Shown in pieces: positions 51,504 to 63,043 of a DNA stretch of 64,000 bases (positions are counted from its first letter, which is position 1; each line of letters opens with the position of its first letter). The stretch spans positions 16,994-80,993 of the forward strand of contig DUDG01000024.1 in NCBI GenBank assembly GCA_012959395.1, given 5' to 3'. Position numbers and translations under genes: made by a program. The DNA is from Flavobacteriaceae bacterium (GTDB lineage: Bacteria > Bacteroidota > Bacteroidia > Flavobacteriales > Flavobacteriaceae). The notes beneath the pieces are model-generated. The model ran no database searches, had not been told where the DNA came from, and saw only the letters and a list, made by a program, of their open reading frames with translations.

Positions 51504-51543
51504 TATTTAAAATTAATCAAAAAAAATAAGAAAAATAAGTGAT

Positions 51544-52776
51544 TTATAATCTAGTTATTCTTTCAAAAAGGGTAGGATGGGAATAGTGCCACCACACATA
51601 TTTTGGGTGAGGTGTTAAATTACTTAAACTATCTTTTGAAAGTGTTTTTAATGCTTCAATTAAATACTTTCCATCAAAAGTTTTTTTAGCATATTCATCT
51701 GCTTGATATTCAAATTTTCTAGAAAATAAATTAAAAATTAAAGAAAATATTTCAGAGATAGGAGTGTAAAGTATTGAAAAAGCAATTAAACCTATATGAA
51801 AACTATGATTTCTTATACCTAAAGCTTCTGAAAAAACTGGTTGATAAACAAATAATGAAAGTATGTATAGCATTATTCCAGTTTGTAAGAAAGAAAAAAG
51901 TAAATTAAAAATTATATGATTTTTTTTGTAATGCCCAATTTCATGAGCTATTACAGCTACAATTTGGCTATGAGTTAACTTGTTTAGTAAAGTATCATAT
52001 AATGTTACTCTTTTCTGTTTTCCAAAACCCGAAAAATAAGCATTTGCTTTTGTAGATCTTCTAGAACCATCAATAACAAAAATATTACTTAAGTCAAACC
52101 CAACTTTTTTTGCGTATTTTTCAATTTCAGTTCTTAATTCACCCTCTTCTAGTTTACTTTGTTTGTTGAATAGCGGAACTATAATTTGGGCGTATAAGCC
52201 ATTTATTATTATAGACAAACCTGAAATAAAGATCCAAGCTATAATCCAGAATTTATTTCCAATCATTTCAAATTGAAATATGATAAAACTTAAAATACCG
52301 CCGCCAAATAATATTGTTAAACCCCATGATTTCAATTTATCTGTTATAAAGGTTTTAAGATTAGTCTTGTTAAAGCCATATTTTTCTTCAATTACAAAAG
52401 TAAAGTAAATCGAAAAAGGGAAATTTAAAATCTCGCTAGCAAAAAAGATAATGCCGAAAAAAAATAGACTTATTAATATTGATGATTCAAAGTAATTCCT
52501 CAATAAATTGTCAATTATTAAAAATCCATCTAAATAAAAGAACAGTAGTATAGTAATTAAGCTAAATATTCTAGAAAATTTAGAGAACTCATATTGAGTT
52601 TTTTTATATTCTTGAGATTTCAAATATTTAGATTTATTATATACATCCGATATAATTTCTGGAATTTTATTTTTAAAGTGTTTTGAGTTTAAATAATCAA
52701 GAAATGAGTTTTTTATAAAATTGAAAATAATAATTGAAATCAGTAAAATAAAAAGTGAGTTGGGACTAATTAGCAT
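51544..52776 (-). CDS. M48 family metallopeptidase (Ste24-like)
   Basis: VAVIAHEIGHYKKNH, KFEYQADEYAKK, LTPHPKYVWWHYSHPTLFERI. Confidence 0.93.
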   Translation of the reverse strand: MLISPNSLFILLISIIIFNFIKNSFLDYLNSKHFKNKIPEIISDVYNKSKYLKSQEYKKTQYEFSKFSRIFSLITILLFFYLDGFLIIDNLLRNYFESSILISLFFFGIIFFASEILNFPFSIYFTFVIEEKYGFNKTNLKTFITDKLKSWGLTILFGGGILSFIIFQFEMIGNKFWIIAWIFISGLSIIINGLYAQIIVPLFNKQSKLEEGELRTEIEKYAKKVGFDLSNIFVIDGSRRSTKANAYFSGFGKQKRVTLYDTLLNKLTHSQIVAVIAHEIGHYKKNHIIFNLLFSFLQTGIMLYILSLFVYQPVFSEALGIRNHSFHIGLIAFSILYTPISEIFSLIFNLFSRKFEYQADEYAKKTFDGKYLIEALKTLSKDSLSNLTPHPKYVWWHYSHPTLFERITRL

Positions 52777-53563
52777 TTCTTTGTTTTAAAGCTTCAAATA
52801 TAACAATTGCAGCACTAACAGATAAGTTTAATGAGTCCATTTTTCCTTTCATAGGAATTTTAATTAATTCAGTTGATTTAGAAGCCCATTCTTTTGTTAA
52901 TGAAGAAGATTCAGCCCCAACAATAATTGCACAAGAACCCTTGTAATCAATTGATGTAAAATCAACACTATTTTTAATAAATGTGGAATAAATTTTTATT
53001 TTATTATTAATTAAAAACTTTATTACTTCATTAGTACTACCAGTCGCTATTTGAGAAGTAAAAACACTTCCTAGGCTTGATCTTATAATATTTGGATTAA
53101 ATAATTCTGTTTTTGGATTTGCTATAATTACGGCATCAATACCCGCTGCGTCAGCTGTTCTTAAAATGGCACCAATATTTCCAGGTTTTTCTGGAGATTC
53201 AGTAACTAGTATAAATGGATTTTTAGGTAAAATAAGGTTGTCTAATACAAAATCTTTAGATTTTATCAGCGCTAACAATCCTTCTCCTTTTTCTTTATAG
53301 GATAATTGATCATAAAGATTTTTAGATAGATTAGTAATACAAATATTAGTTGAATTTTTTTTTAAAAACTCAAAATCTTCTTTAGATAAAATTTCGGAAC
53401 AAATAAATATTTCAATAAAATTATATTTAGCTTTAAGACAAATTTTTATTTCTTTAATTCCTTCAACGAGAAATGATCGTGTGTCTTTTCTGCTTTTAGT
53501 TTTTGAAAGCAATTTTTTAATTTTTTTAAAAATAGCATTGTTTTTACTTTCTATATATTTCAA
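52766..53563 (-). CDS. TrmH/SpoU family RNA methyltransferase
   Basis: ILVTESPEKPGNIGAILRTADAAGIDAVI, IVGAESSSLTKEW, IPMKGKMDSLNLSVSAAIVIFEALKQR. Confidence 0.93.
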   Translation of the reverse strand: MKYIESKNNAIFKKIKKLLSKTKSRKDTRSFLVEGIKEIKICLKAKYNFIEIFICSEILSKEDFEFLKKNSTNICITNLSKNLYDQLSYKEKGEGLLALIKSKDFVLDNLILPKNPFILVTESPEKPGNIGAILRTADAAGIDAVIIANPKTELFNPNIIRSSLGSVFTSQIATGSTNEVIKFLINNKIKIYSTFIKNSVDFTSIDYKGSCAIIVGAESSSLTKEWASKSTELIKIPMKGKMDSLNLSVSAAIVIFEALKQRNAN

Positions 53564-53673
53564 AATATTCTCATGTTTTATAATCTAAATTATAATAATA
53601 TTTTAATATCTATTTAAAATTGTCTAGTTTGATTAAGAATCATATTTTTATTTAAAATTAATCTTACATATAA

Positions 53674-54903
53674 ATGAATCTAATCTTGTCAAAAAAATTT
53701 ATAGATTTAGAACAGCAATATGGTGCTCATAACTATCACCCACTTCCTGTAGTTTTAAGTAGAGGAGAAGGTGTTTATGTTTGGGACGTTGATGATAAAA
53801 AATATTTTGATTTTTTGTCTGCTTACTCAGCTGTTAATCAAGGTCATTGTCATCCTAAAATAATTAAAGCTTTAGTTGATCAAGCTTCTAAGCTCACCCT
53901 TACTTCAAGAGCATTTTATAATGATGTGTTAGGTGATTACGAGAAATTTGTAACAGAATTTTTTGGATACGACAGGCTCTTGCCAATGAATACTGGAGTT
54001 GAAGGAGGTGAAACTGCAGTAAAATTAGCTCGAAAGTGGGCTTATTTAAAAAAAGGAGTTGAAAAAAATAAAGCAAAGATAATTTTTGTTCAAGGTAATT
54101 TTTGGGGCAGAACATTGGCAGCTATTTCATCTTCAAATGACCCTTTAAGTACAGATGGTTTTGGCCCTTTTATGCCTGGATATGAAATTATTCCATACAA
54201 CGACCTAAGTTCTTTGGAAGAGGCTATTAAAGATCCAAATGTTGCAGCATTTATGGTTGAACCTATACAAGGAGAAGCTGGTGTGGTAGTTCCGGATGAT
54301 GATTATTTGTTGAAAGCTTATGAATTGTGTAAAAAAAATAATGTTTTATTTATAGCAGATGAAGTACAAACTGGAATAGCTCGAACTGGTAAATTAACAT
54401 GTTGTGATCATCATGGATTTAAGCCTGATTTATTAATTTTAGGAAAAGCACTTTCCGGTGGAGTATATCCAGTTTCTGCTGTATTAACTTCTCATGAGAT
54501 TATGCTAACAATTAAACCTGGTGAACATGGGTCAACTTATGGAGGAAATCCTTTAGGCTGTAAAGTTGCTATGGCAGCTTTAAGGATTGTAAAAGATGAA
54601 ATGTTAGCTGAAAACGCTAATCTGATGGGTAATTATTTTAGAGAAAAATTAAACCAGTATATATTAAAAAGTAATATTATTAAATTAATTAGAGGAAAAG
54701 GTTTATTAAATGCTATAGTCATAAATGATGATGAAGATAGCAACACTGCTTGGGATATTTGTTTAAAATTAAAAGAAAATGGTTTACTAGCTAAACCAAC
54801 TCATGGCAATATTATTAGATTTGCTCCTCCTTTAATAATCAATAAAAATCAAATTGATCAAGCTGTTGAAATTATAATTAAATCGGTTTATGAATATGAA
54901 TAA
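53674..54903 (+). CDS. rocD: Ornithine--oxo-acid transaminase
   Basis: [73 protein letters not shown]. Confidence 0.95.
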   Translation: MNLILSKKFIDLEQQYGAHNYHPLPVVLSRGEGVYVWDVDDKKYFDFLSAYSAVNQGHCHPKIIKALVDQASKLTLTSRAFYNDVLGDYEKFVTEFFGYDRLLPMNTGVEGGETAVKLARKWAYLKKGVEKNKAKIIFVQGNFWGRTLAAISSSNDPLSTDGFGPFMPGYEIIPYNDLSSLEEAIKDPNVAAFMVEPIQGEAGVVVPDDDYLLKAYELCKKNNVLFIADEVQTGIARTGKLTCCDHHGFKPDLLILGKALSGGVYPVSAVLTSHEIMLTIKPGEHGSTYGGNPLGCKVAMAALRIVKDEMLAENANLMGNYFREKLNQYILKSNIIKLIRGKGLLNAIVINDDEDSNTAWDICLKLKENGLLAKPTHGNIIRFAPPLIINKNQIDQAVEIIIKSVYEYE

Positions 54904-56047
54904 AATTTATTTTGATAATGCGGCTACAACTCAAATAGATTCATATGTTATTGATGTCATTAACAAGACTATGACTGGAAACTATGGTAACCCATCTTCG
55001 ACTCATAGTTTTGGAAGAAAATCAAGAACTGTTGTAGAAAAAGCTAGAAAATCCATAGCAAGTGAGTTTAATGTATCTCCTAGTGAAATTTTCTTTACAT
55101 CTGGAGGAACAGAATCTGATAATATGATTTTGGCATCAGCCGTAAGAGATTTAAATGTGAAAACAATTATTACTTCAAAAATTGAACATAAAGCCGTTTT
55201 GGATGTTGTTAGATTTTTAGAAAAAACAAGTTCAATTAATATTTTGTACGTTAAACTACTCGAAAATGGTGGTATTAATTATGATGATTTAGAATATATT
55301 CTTTCTAAGAATAATACTAAAAAACTAGTTTCTCTGATGCATGTTAATAATGAGATAGGAACTCTGTTGGATCTTTCAAAAGTTGGAAGTATTTGTGAAA
55401 AACATAAAACTTTATTTCATTCTGATACTGTTCAGTCTATAGGAAGGTATAAAATTGATTTATCTAATATTAATATTGATTTTATAGTAGGGTCTGCTCA
55501 TAAATTTCATGGCCCAAAAGGAACAGGTTTTGCCTATGTTAATAAAGAACTTAATCTTCAGCCATTATTAGTTGGCGGAAGTCAAGAAAGAGGGATGAGG
55601 GCAGGGACTGAATCTGTCCATAATATTTCTGGAATGGAAACAGCTTTTTTACTAGCATATTCAAATTTAGAGAAAGATAAAAAAACCATCGCTGATTTAA
55701 AATCATATTTTATTAATGAGCTTTTAGAAAAATTATCTAATGTTAAATTCAATGGAAATTGTAACAGTAAAGATTCTAGTACTTATACTATTTTGAATTT
55801 ATGTTTGCCAGTTTCAAAAGAAAAATCCGTTTTACTTGAATTTAATCTTGATTTAAAAGGTATTGCATGTTCAAGAGGAAGCGCATGTCAATCTGGAAGC
55901 ACGGGAGGGTCACATGTTTTGAATAGTATTTTATCTGAGGAAGATTTAAATAAACCTTCAATCAGGTTTTCTTTTTCTAAATTCAATTATAAAGAACAGG
56001 TTGACACAGTAGTTGATGTATTAAGAGACTTTATTGAATCTAATTAG
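54890..56047 (+). CDS. Cysteine desulfurase family protein (NifS/IscS-like)
   Basis: [67 protein letters not shown]. Confidence 0.92.
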   Translation: MNMNKIYFDNAATTQIDSYVIDVINKTMTGNYGNPSSTHSFGRKSRTVVEKARKSIASEFNVSPSEIFFTSGGTESDNMILASAVRDLNVKTIITSKIEHKAVLDVVRFLEKTSSINILYVKLLENGGINYDDLEYILSKNNTKKLVSLMHVNNEIGTLLDLSKVGSICEKHKTLFHSDTVQSIGRYKIDLSNINIDFIVGSAHKFHGPKGTGFAYVNKELNLQPLLVGGSQERGMRAGTESVHNISGMETAFLLAYSNLEKDKKTIADLKSYFINELLEKLSNVKFNGNCNSKDSSTYTILNLCLPVSKEKSVLLEFNLDLKGIACSRGSACQSGSTGGSHVLNSILSEEDLNKPSIRFSFSKFNYKEQVDTVVDVLRDFIESN

Positions 56048-57716
56048 TTTTTCTATAAAAAGTATAAGTTTTAATTATAGTATTGCCAGCCATGTCTTCG
56101 ACTTCTATTTCAACTTCATTTTTAGATTTTTTAAAATATTTGGAATCAAATTCATAACTAAGCTGATTTTTTTTATACTCATACTCAAACAACATCCATT
56201 TTCCATTAATTTTCCCTTTGTATTTTTTTATTCCACTTTCTTGATCAGTTATTTTAAATTTGAGAAAATTATTATTAGAAATCCAATCACCATTTTTAAA
56301 ATTTATTGAATTGATTGTCGGATAAATTGAATCATTTTTAATATAATAAAGTCCTAGTTTTTTTGTTTTTAATTCAAAATAATTTTGTGAATTTAATTTT
56401 GATGAAGCAAAAGATTCATTTCCGTTATGATCTTTAATAGCTAAGTAATTTCCTTTTTTATTATTTGGATTTTGAAACTTGATTTTAATATTTTTAAAAA
56501 CTGCCAGATAAGGGTTTATAACCTTTAAAGTGTCAATAGAATACTTAATTTTAAGTTTTACATTTTTTAAAAATGTATTTTTAGGAATAGTTACATTTGA
56601 AGTTTCATATTTAAAATCATATTCTAATTTATTATCAATTTTCTTTTCAAATAAAATATTTTCAGAATTAGTTGTTATTTTTTGGTTTGATTCTCCAAAG
56701 TTTATAGGGATGTTTATAAAAACATTATTCCCTTTAATATCACTAATTTTCACTTTATATATTGATGACTTTTTTTTAATATCGATAAAGCCATTATTTT
56801 CATTAGTATAGATGCTAAGATTATTTTCTTCTTCTTTAAAAAGTTTTAATATTCTTTGTTTATTTTTAATGTAATAAGGATAATCTATAAGAGTATTAAT
56901 TTTTATTGATTCTTCAAAAAAGAAAGAATCAAAAGTTATAGAATTTATTAGTTTATTGATATAGAAAGTAGAGATTTTATAAATTCCATTTCTATTATTA
57001 GCTAAATCTTGTTGATCAAATCCGTTAACCCCAAAACTTATAAGACCGTTTTCTTTAATTTTACCTGTATAATAAGTGCTATCATTTATCTTACTTAATT
57101 CTAACTTAATTGGCTCACTTATATCGTTTAAACTCATTTTTTTATACATATAAATAGAATTGACCTGGGGTCTTTTGGTATCTTTGATATGAATTCCGAA
57201 AAGTAAAGGGTTAAGCGCTTTTTGATTGGATGACTTTCTTGTTTCAAAATGTAAATGAGGTCCAGAGGAACTTCCAGTATTTCCTGAAATTGCAATTATT
57301 TGATGATTGAAAACTTTTATATCTTTTGGATTTAGATATAGATCAATTTCATAAGATTGTCTCTTATACTGATATTTCTTAATAAATCTTTCAATTTCAT
57401 TATTAAATTTTTTTAAATGCGCATAAACTGTAGTATATCCATTAGGGTGGTCGATATATATTGCTTTGCCAAATCCTCCATGAGCAATTTTGATTCTACT
57501 AATATACCCATCTGCTGCACTTAATATTTTGAAGCCTTCTTTAAGTTGTGTTTTAATGTCAATTCCTGAATGAAAATGATCTGACCTGGCTTCACCAAAA
57601 TTTCCATTTAAAATTAATGGGATTTCAAGAGGATTAGAAAAGTAATTTGTTGGATATTTTATTTGTGAATTTACAATCCAAGGAATTATAGAAAAAATAA
57701 TAAAAAGTATTTTCAT
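56040..57716 (-). CDS. M23 family metallopeptidase
   Basis: LNGNFGEARSDHFHSGIDIKT, GFGKAIYIDHPNGYTTVYAHL, GSSSGPHLHFE. Confidence 0.93.
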   Translation of the reverse strand: MKILFIIFSIIPWIVNSQIKYPTNYFSNPLEIPLILNGNFGEARSDHFHSGIDIKTQLKEGFKILSAADGYISRIKIAHGGFGKAIYIDHPNGYTTVYAHLKKFNNEIERFIKKYQYKRQSYEIDLYLNPKDIKVFNHQIIAISGNTGSSSGPHLHFETRKSSNQKALNPLLFGIHIKDTKRPQVNSIYMYKKMSLNDISEPIKLELSKINDSTYYTGKIKENGLISFGVNGFDQQDLANNRNGIYKISTFYINKLINSITFDSFFFEESIKINTLIDYPYYIKNKQRILKLFKEEENNLSIYTNENNGFIDIKKKSSIYKVKISDIKGNNVFINIPINFGESNQKITTNSENILFEKKIDNKLEYDFKYETSNVTIPKNTFLKNVKLKIKYSIDTLKVINPYLAVFKNIKIKFQNPNNKKGNYLAIKDHNGNESFASSKLNSQNYFELKTKKLGLYYIKNDSIYPTINSINFKNGDWISNNNFLKFKITDQESGIKKYKGKINGKWMLFEYEYKKNQLSYEFDSKYFKKSKNEVEIEVEDMAGNTIIKTYTFYRKTN

Positions 57717-57820
57717 TTAATTAAATAATTGAAATACAAATTTAATATTTTTTAAAATCCGAATTCATATTTGCTTATGAATTTAACTAACACTAAATTT
57801 GATTGAGATAGTATTTTATA

Positions 57821-58108
57821 ATGTCGAGATCTATTGATAATATTGTTCTGTTAGAATCAAACGTTAATAAATTAAAATCATTAATAATTAAATTAAAAAG
57901 TGAAAATTCAAAAATTATTAGCGAACTAAATTTAAAAGACGAATCATTGATTAAAAAATCTGATGAGCTAAAAGAATGGAAAGAGAAGTATCAATCATTA
58001 AAAATTGCAAATACTTTCTTAGGTAGTAATGATAAATCATTAACAAAGCTTAAGATTAATAATCTTATAAAAGAGTTAGACAAGTGTATATTGAATTTGA
58101 GTTCTTAA
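57821..58108 (+). CDS. Small coiled-coil protein upstream of zapA
   Basis: 95 aa, heptad-like helical sequence; 9 nt upstream of zapA on the same strand. Confidence 0.75.
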   Translation: MSRSIDNIVLLESNVNKLKSLIIKLKSENSKIISELNLKDESLIKKSDELKEWKEKYQSLKIANTFLGSNDKSLTKLKINNLIKELDKCILNLSS

Positions 58109-58117
58109 AATAACAAG

Positions 58118-58402
58118 GTGCAAAAAATTAAATTAAATATTGCAAATAGAATTTATCCTTTAAATGTTCCAGTTGAACAAGAAGAAGGTTTAAGGACTGC
58201 ATCAAAAAAAATAGAATTAATGATAAAACACTTTGAGGAAAATTATGCTGTGAAAGATAAACAAGATGTTTTAGCTATGTGTTCATTACAGTTAGCAACT
58301 CAAACAGAACAAGAGAATTTGTCTGAAACTAAAATTAATGAAGAAGTTAATAAACGTTTAGAAAAAATCAATCAATCGATTCAAGATGTTATTAACTCTT
58401 AA
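58118..58402 (+). CDS. zapA: Cell division protein ZapA
   Basis: KIKLNIANRIYPLNVPVEQEEGLRTASKKIELMI; GTG start. Confidence 0.88.
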   Translation: MQKIKLNIANRIYPLNVPVEQEEGLRTASKKIELMIKHFEENYAVKDKQDVLAMCSLQLATQTEQENLSETKINEEVNKRLEKINQSIQDVINS

Positions 58403-58431
58403 TACGTTCATTTAAATAAAATTAAGTTACT

Positions 58432-58592
58432 GCCTACATCAATTTTTTTGATAAACTCAACGCGAATTTTTTTATAAAGGGTGAGTCAGATTTGCTAAAG
58501 CGTGCCTTGTACAAGGATACTTGATCTATCTGTTAGCCTTAATCTTGTTTTATAAGAGTTTATACAAACATTCATGATGTAGGCTTTTTTTT
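58432..58592 (+). ncRNA. ssrS: 6S RNA-like (ssrS candidate)
   Basis: Non-coding gap closed by GCCTACATCA (58432-58441)/TGATGTAGGC (58575-58584) and ATAAACTC (58451-58458)/GAGTTTAT (58556-58563), ending in a T run; located directly after zapA. Confidence 0.75.
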
Positions 58593-58613
58593 AACAAAAA
58601 AATAAAAACAAAT

Positions 58614-60182
58614 ATGGAAATTTATACGTTCACAAATATTGTTATAGTAGTAATAGGACTTGTATTAGGGTTTATTATTTCAAAATTATTGGAAAAAACA
58701 TCTATTACTAAAACATTAGATAATGCCAAAACTGAAGCAACTAGAATTCTTAAATCTGCTGAATCCGATGGAGAAAACTTAAAAAAAGATAAGATATTTC
58801 AAGCAAAAGAGAGATTTTTAGAATTAAAAGCTGAACACGAAAAACATATCTTAAATAGAGAAAAAGATTTATCTGAAATTCAGAAAAGAGTAAAAGATAA
58901 AGAATCTCAAGTATCTAATGAACTTTCAATTAATCAAAAGAATAATCAAAGTCTTTCAGATAAAATATCAGCTTATGATAAAAAGTTAGAGATATTTGAA
59001 AGTAAAAATATCAAAGTTGATAAAATGCATAAAGAGCAAATAGAAAAGCTTGAAAAACTTTCTGGTTTATCTGCTATTGATGCTAAAAAAGAACTTGTTG
59101 AATCATTAAAAGAAGAAGCTAAATCTGAAGCTTTGGAATTATCTCAAAATATAATTGAAGAAGCTAAATTATCGGCAACTCAAGAGGCTAAAAAAATAAT
59201 TATTAATACAATTCAAAGAGTTGGAACGGAAGAAGCTATTGATAATTGTGTCTCTGTATTTAATATAGAATCTGATGATGTGAAGGGAAGAATAATTGGA
59301 AGGGAAGGAAGAAATATTCGTGCAATTGAAGCAGCAACAGGAGTTGAAATTATTGTTGATGACACTCCTGAAGCAATTATTTTATCATGTTTTGATTCTG
59401 TTAGAAGAGAGGTTGCCAGACTTTCTCTTCATAAGCTTGTTACTGATGGCAGAATTCATCCTGCAAGAATTGAAGAAGTAGTAAAGAAAACTATAAAAGA
59501 AATTGAAAATGAAATCATCGAAGTAGGTAAAAGAACCGTTATTGATCTCGGAATTCATGGGTTAAATCCTACTCTTATTAAAGCAGTTGGTAGAATGAAA
59601 TATAGATCTTCTTATGGTCAAAATTTATTACAACATTCAAGAGAAGTAGCCAATCTATGTGGGATAATGTCAGCTGAGCTTGGTTTAAATCCTAAGATTG
59701 CAAAAAGAGCTGGCTTACTTCACGATATTGGAAAGGTTCCAGAAGAAGAAACAGAAACACCGCATGCACTACTTGGAATGCAATGGGCTGAAAAGCATGG
59801 CGAAAAACCTGACGTTTGCAATGCTATTGGTGCTCATCATGATGAAATAGAAATGAATAATTTAATTTCTCCAATTGTTCAGGTTTGTGATGCAATTTCA
59901 GGAGCAAGACCTGGAGCAAGAAGACAGGTGCTGGATAGTTATATACAAAGATTAAAAGAAATGGAAGATATTGCATATGCATTTAAAGGTGTTAATAAGG
60001 CTTTTGCAATTCAAGCAGGTAGGGAGCTTAGAGTAATGGTTGAAAGTGAAAAAATTTCAGATGATCATGCAGCTAAATTATCTTTCGAAATTTCACAAAA
60101 AATTCAAACTGACATGACTTATCCTGGTCAGGTTAAGGTTACTGTAATTAGAGAAACAAGAGCAGTTAATATAGCTACTTAG
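58614..60182 (+). CDS. rny: Ribonuclease Y
   Basis: N-terminal TM, coiled coil, KH ([34 protein letters not shown]), HD ([14 protein letters not shown]), C-terminal [16 protein letters not shown]. Confidence 0.96.
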   Translation: MEIYTFTNIVIVVIGLVLGFIISKLLEKTSITKTLDNAKTEATRILKSAESDGENLKKDKIFQAKERFLELKAEHEKHILNREKDLSEIQKRVKDKESQVSNELSINQKNNQSLSDKISAYDKKLEIFESKNIKVDKMHKEQIEKLEKLSGLSAIDAKKELVESLKEEAKSEALELSQNIIEEAKLSATQEAKKIIINTIQRVGTEEAIDNCVSVFNIESDDVKGRIIGREGRNIRAIEAATGVEIIVDDTPEAIILSCFDSVRREVARLSLHKLVTDGRIHPARIEEVVKKTIKEIENEIIEVGKRTVIDLGIHGLNPTLIKAVGRMKYRSSYGQNLLQHSREVANLCGIMSAELGLNPKIAKRAGLLHDIGKVPEEETETPHALLGMQWAEKHGEKPDVCNAIGAHHDEIEMNNLISPIVQVCDAISGARPGARRQVLDSYIQRLKEMEDIAYAFKGVNKAFAIQAGRELRVMVESEKISDDHAAKLSFEISQKIQTDMTYPGQVKVTVIRETRAVNIAT

Positions 60183-61209
60183 ATATTTTTTGTTGCCATT
60201 TCCAAGCAGATTTCATAGCTTGATCAAGACTTAATTCAGAATTCCATTTAAGCTTATTATTAGCTTTAGAAGTATCAGCATAAGCAGAAATGATATCTCC
60301 AATTCTTCTTGGACCTATTTTATAATTTAATTTAATTTTAGAAATTTTCTCAAAACTTTTAATTACTTCTAAAACTGAACTTCCTTTGCCAGTTCCAATA
60401 TTGTAAAACTCATAATTACTACCATGATTTTTATTTAATAATCTGTTTAAAGCAGCTATATGTGCTTTAGCTAAATCAACAACATGAATAAAATCTCTAA
60501 TACAAGTCCCATCACTTGTTGGATAGTCATTGCCAAACACAGTTAGTTCACTTCTTATTCCAGCTCCTGCCTGGGTAATAAAGGGAACTAAATTCTGAGG
60601 AACACCTAATGGTAGTTCTCCAATTTCAGCAGATTCGTGAGCTCCAATAGGATTAAAATATCTTAATGATATAGCATTTAAATTTTTATTCGATTTGGCT
60701 GTATCAATTATTATTTCTTCACAAATCTGTTTTGTATTTCCGTAAGGTGATTCAGCTTTTTTTATAGATTCCTTTTCTGTTATTGGTAGCCTTTCTGCTT
60801 GTCCGTAAACCGTACATGATGAGCTAAAAATAAAATTTATTGGTTTATTTAATTTTTGTAATTCTTTTAAAACATTAACTAATGAACTAATATTATTCTC
60901 ATAATACTCTAGTGGTATTTTAACACTTTCACCTACAGCCTTTGAGGCTGCAAAATGTATTACTCCATCAACATCTTTATGTCTATTGAAAAAATCCTCT
61001 ACCAGATTATGATTTTTTAAATCAATATTTTCAAAAACAATATTTTTTTTTGTAATTTTTTTTATCCCATCCAACACTTCAATTGATGAATTAGAAAGGT
61101 CATCTACAACCACTATTTCAAATCCCTTTGATTGTAATTCAACTACGGTATGACTTCCTATAAATCCTAAACCACCAGTTACAATTATTTTAGATGAATG
61201 ATTAATCAT
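60175..61209 (-). CDS. galE: UDP-glucose 4-epimerase
   Basis: [72 protein letters not shown]. Confidence 0.95.
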   Translation of the reverse strand: MINHSSKIIVTGGLGFIGSHTVVELQSKGFEIVVVDDLSNSSIEVLDGIKKITKKNIVFENIDLKNHNLVEDFFNRHKDVDGVIHFAASKAVGESVKIPLEYYENNISSLVNVLKELQKLNKPINFIFSSSCTVYGQAERLPITEKESIKKAESPYGNTKQICEEIIIDTAKSNKNLNAISLRYFNPIGAHESAEIGELPLGVPQNLVPFITQAGAGIRSELTVFGNDYPTSDGTCIRDFIHVVDLAKAHIAALNRLLNKNHGSNYEFYNIGTGKGSSVLEVIKSFEKISKIKLNYKIGPRRIGDIISAYADTSKANNKLKWNSELSLDQAMKSAWKWQQKISK

Positions 61210-61390
61210 TTTGTATAATTTATTTTATAAAGATAAAAGTTTTTAAAACTAATGCTTTTATTAATTTCATAAATTGGAGCTAATATTAAATTATATAACT
61301 TGATTTTTGAATTATTTGTAATAATTATAACAATAAGTTTTTATAAATTTAGACTACATAATTTACTTTATTATAATTAAAAATTTAAAC

Positions 61391-63004
61391 ATGAAATTTT
61401 TTTATCCATTTTTCTTAATATTTGCCATTATTTTTTTTAGTTGCTCTACAAATCATAAATCTGTAGATAGACCCAATATTTTATTTATTATGTCAGATGA
61501 TCATGCCTACCAGGCTATTAGTGCTTATGATAATCGTTTAATTCAAACTCCTAATATTGATCGTATTGCAAAAGAGGGAATATTATTTAATAATGCTTCT
61601 GTTACTAATTCAATATGCGCTCCATCAAGAGCAGTTATTTTAACAGGTAAACACAGTCATTTAAATGGAAAAATTGATAATCATGCCAAATTTGATGATT
61701 CACAAATCACCTTTCCTCAACTTTTTCAAAAGGCAGGATATCAAACCGCGATGTTTGGAAAGCTTCACTTTGGAAATAATCCAAAAGGAGTGGATGACTT
61801 TTTGATTCTTCCAGGTCAAGGTAATTACATAAACCCCAAATTTATTGGAAAAGAAGGTGATACAATTATTACTGGATATGTAACAGATATAATAACTGAT
61901 CTAACTTTAAATTGGCTAGATAGCAAAAGAGACAAAGAAAAACCATTTATGATGATGTATCTTCATAAAGCTCCACATAGACCATGGTGGCCAAGTCCAG
62001 AGAAGTTTGCTGAGTTTTATGAAAAAGAATTTCTAGAACCTGAAACCTTATTCGATGATTATTCTGGAAGGGGAACTGCTGCAAAAACAGCTGAAATGAA
62101 TATTTTGACTCATATGCAATATATGCATGATAGCAAGATAAGGCCTGAAACATTAAAGGAAATGGGTAATGTTCAACCTGAAATAAAATATACTAGGGGA
62201 GAGACAGTAGTAAGGCCAGGACCAGATGGATTTATGAGGCCATTTAGCAGGGCTAATGAAGAGCAAAAGAAAAAGTATGATGTTACGCTAGATAAGATTA
62301 ATAATGATTTTAAGGAAAATTGGCCAACAATGAATGATAAAGAAAAAATGAAATGGAAATTCCAGAGATATATGCAAGATTATTTAGGTACGATATCATC
62401 AGTTGATGATAATGTTGGAAGGGTATTGGATTACTTAGATGAGACTGGTTTAGATGAAAATACAATAGTTGTTTATACTTCTGATCAAGGGTTTTATTTA
62501 GGAGAGCATGGATGGTTTGATAAGAGGTTTATTTATGACGAATCTTTTAAAACTCCTTTAATGATAAAATGGCCAAATAAAATTAAGCCAGGTACAACAA
62601 ATGAGGAGATGGTTCAAAATTTAGATTTTGCTCAAACCTTTTTAGAGGCCGCTATGATTGATGCTCCTGATGATATGCAAGGAGAAAGTTTAATTCCATT
62701 GTTAACTGGTGATACAGAGAGTTGGGATAGAGATGCGGTTTATTATCATTATTATGAGTACCCATCAGTTCATATGGCTAAAAGACATTACGGAATTGTA
62801 AATAAAGAGTTCAAATTAGCTCATTTTTATTACGACGTAGATGAATGGGAGTTGTATGATAGGTTAAATGATCCAAATGAAATGAATAATGTATATAATG
62901 ATCCGATATATAAAGAGGTAGTTGAGAAATTATCTCTTGAGTTAAAAGAAATGAGAATAAAATATAAAGATTCTGAAGAATTAGATAAAAGTTTTATTTA
63001 CTAA
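61391..63004 (+). CDS. Sulfatase, putative lipoprotein
   Basis: Lipobox IIFFSCSTN; RPNILFIMSDDHAYQAISAY; CAPSR (CxPSR) formylglycine motif; TGKHSHLNG. Confidence 0.94.
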   Translation: MKFFYPFFLIFAIIFFSCSTNHKSVDRPNILFIMSDDHAYQAISAYDNRLIQTPNIDRIAKEGILFNNASVTNSICAPSRAVILTGKHSHLNGKIDNHAKFDDSQITFPQLFQKAGYQTAMFGKLHFGNNPKGVDDFLILPGQGNYINPKFIGKEGDTIITGYVTDIITDLTLNWLDSKRDKEKPFMMMYLHKAPHRPWWPSPEKFAEFYEKEFLEPETLFDDYSGRGTAAKTAEMNILTHMQYMHDSKIRPETLKEMGNVQPEIKYTRGETVVRPGPDGFMRPFSRANEEQKKKYDVTLDKINNDFKENWPTMNDKEKMKWKFQRYMQDYLGTISSVDDNVGRVLDYLDETGLDENTIVVYTSDQGFYLGEHGWFDKRFIYDESFKTPLMIKWPNKIKPGTTNEEMVQNLDFAQTFLEAAMIDAPDDMQGESLIPLLTGDTESWDRDAVYYHYYEYPSVHMAKRHYGIVNKEFKLAHFYYDVDEWELYDRLNDPNEMNNVYNDPIYKEVVEKLSLELKEMRIKYKDSEELDKSFIY

Positions 63005-63043
63005 AAACTATATAAAATTTATTAAACACAAAGAATAGTAAGG

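Noticed and set aside
53674-56047. rocD plus NifS-like desulfurase as a novel operon or defence (Dnd/SspA-like) system
   Set aside because: No dnd/ssp partners nearby; both look like ordinary metabolic enzymes.
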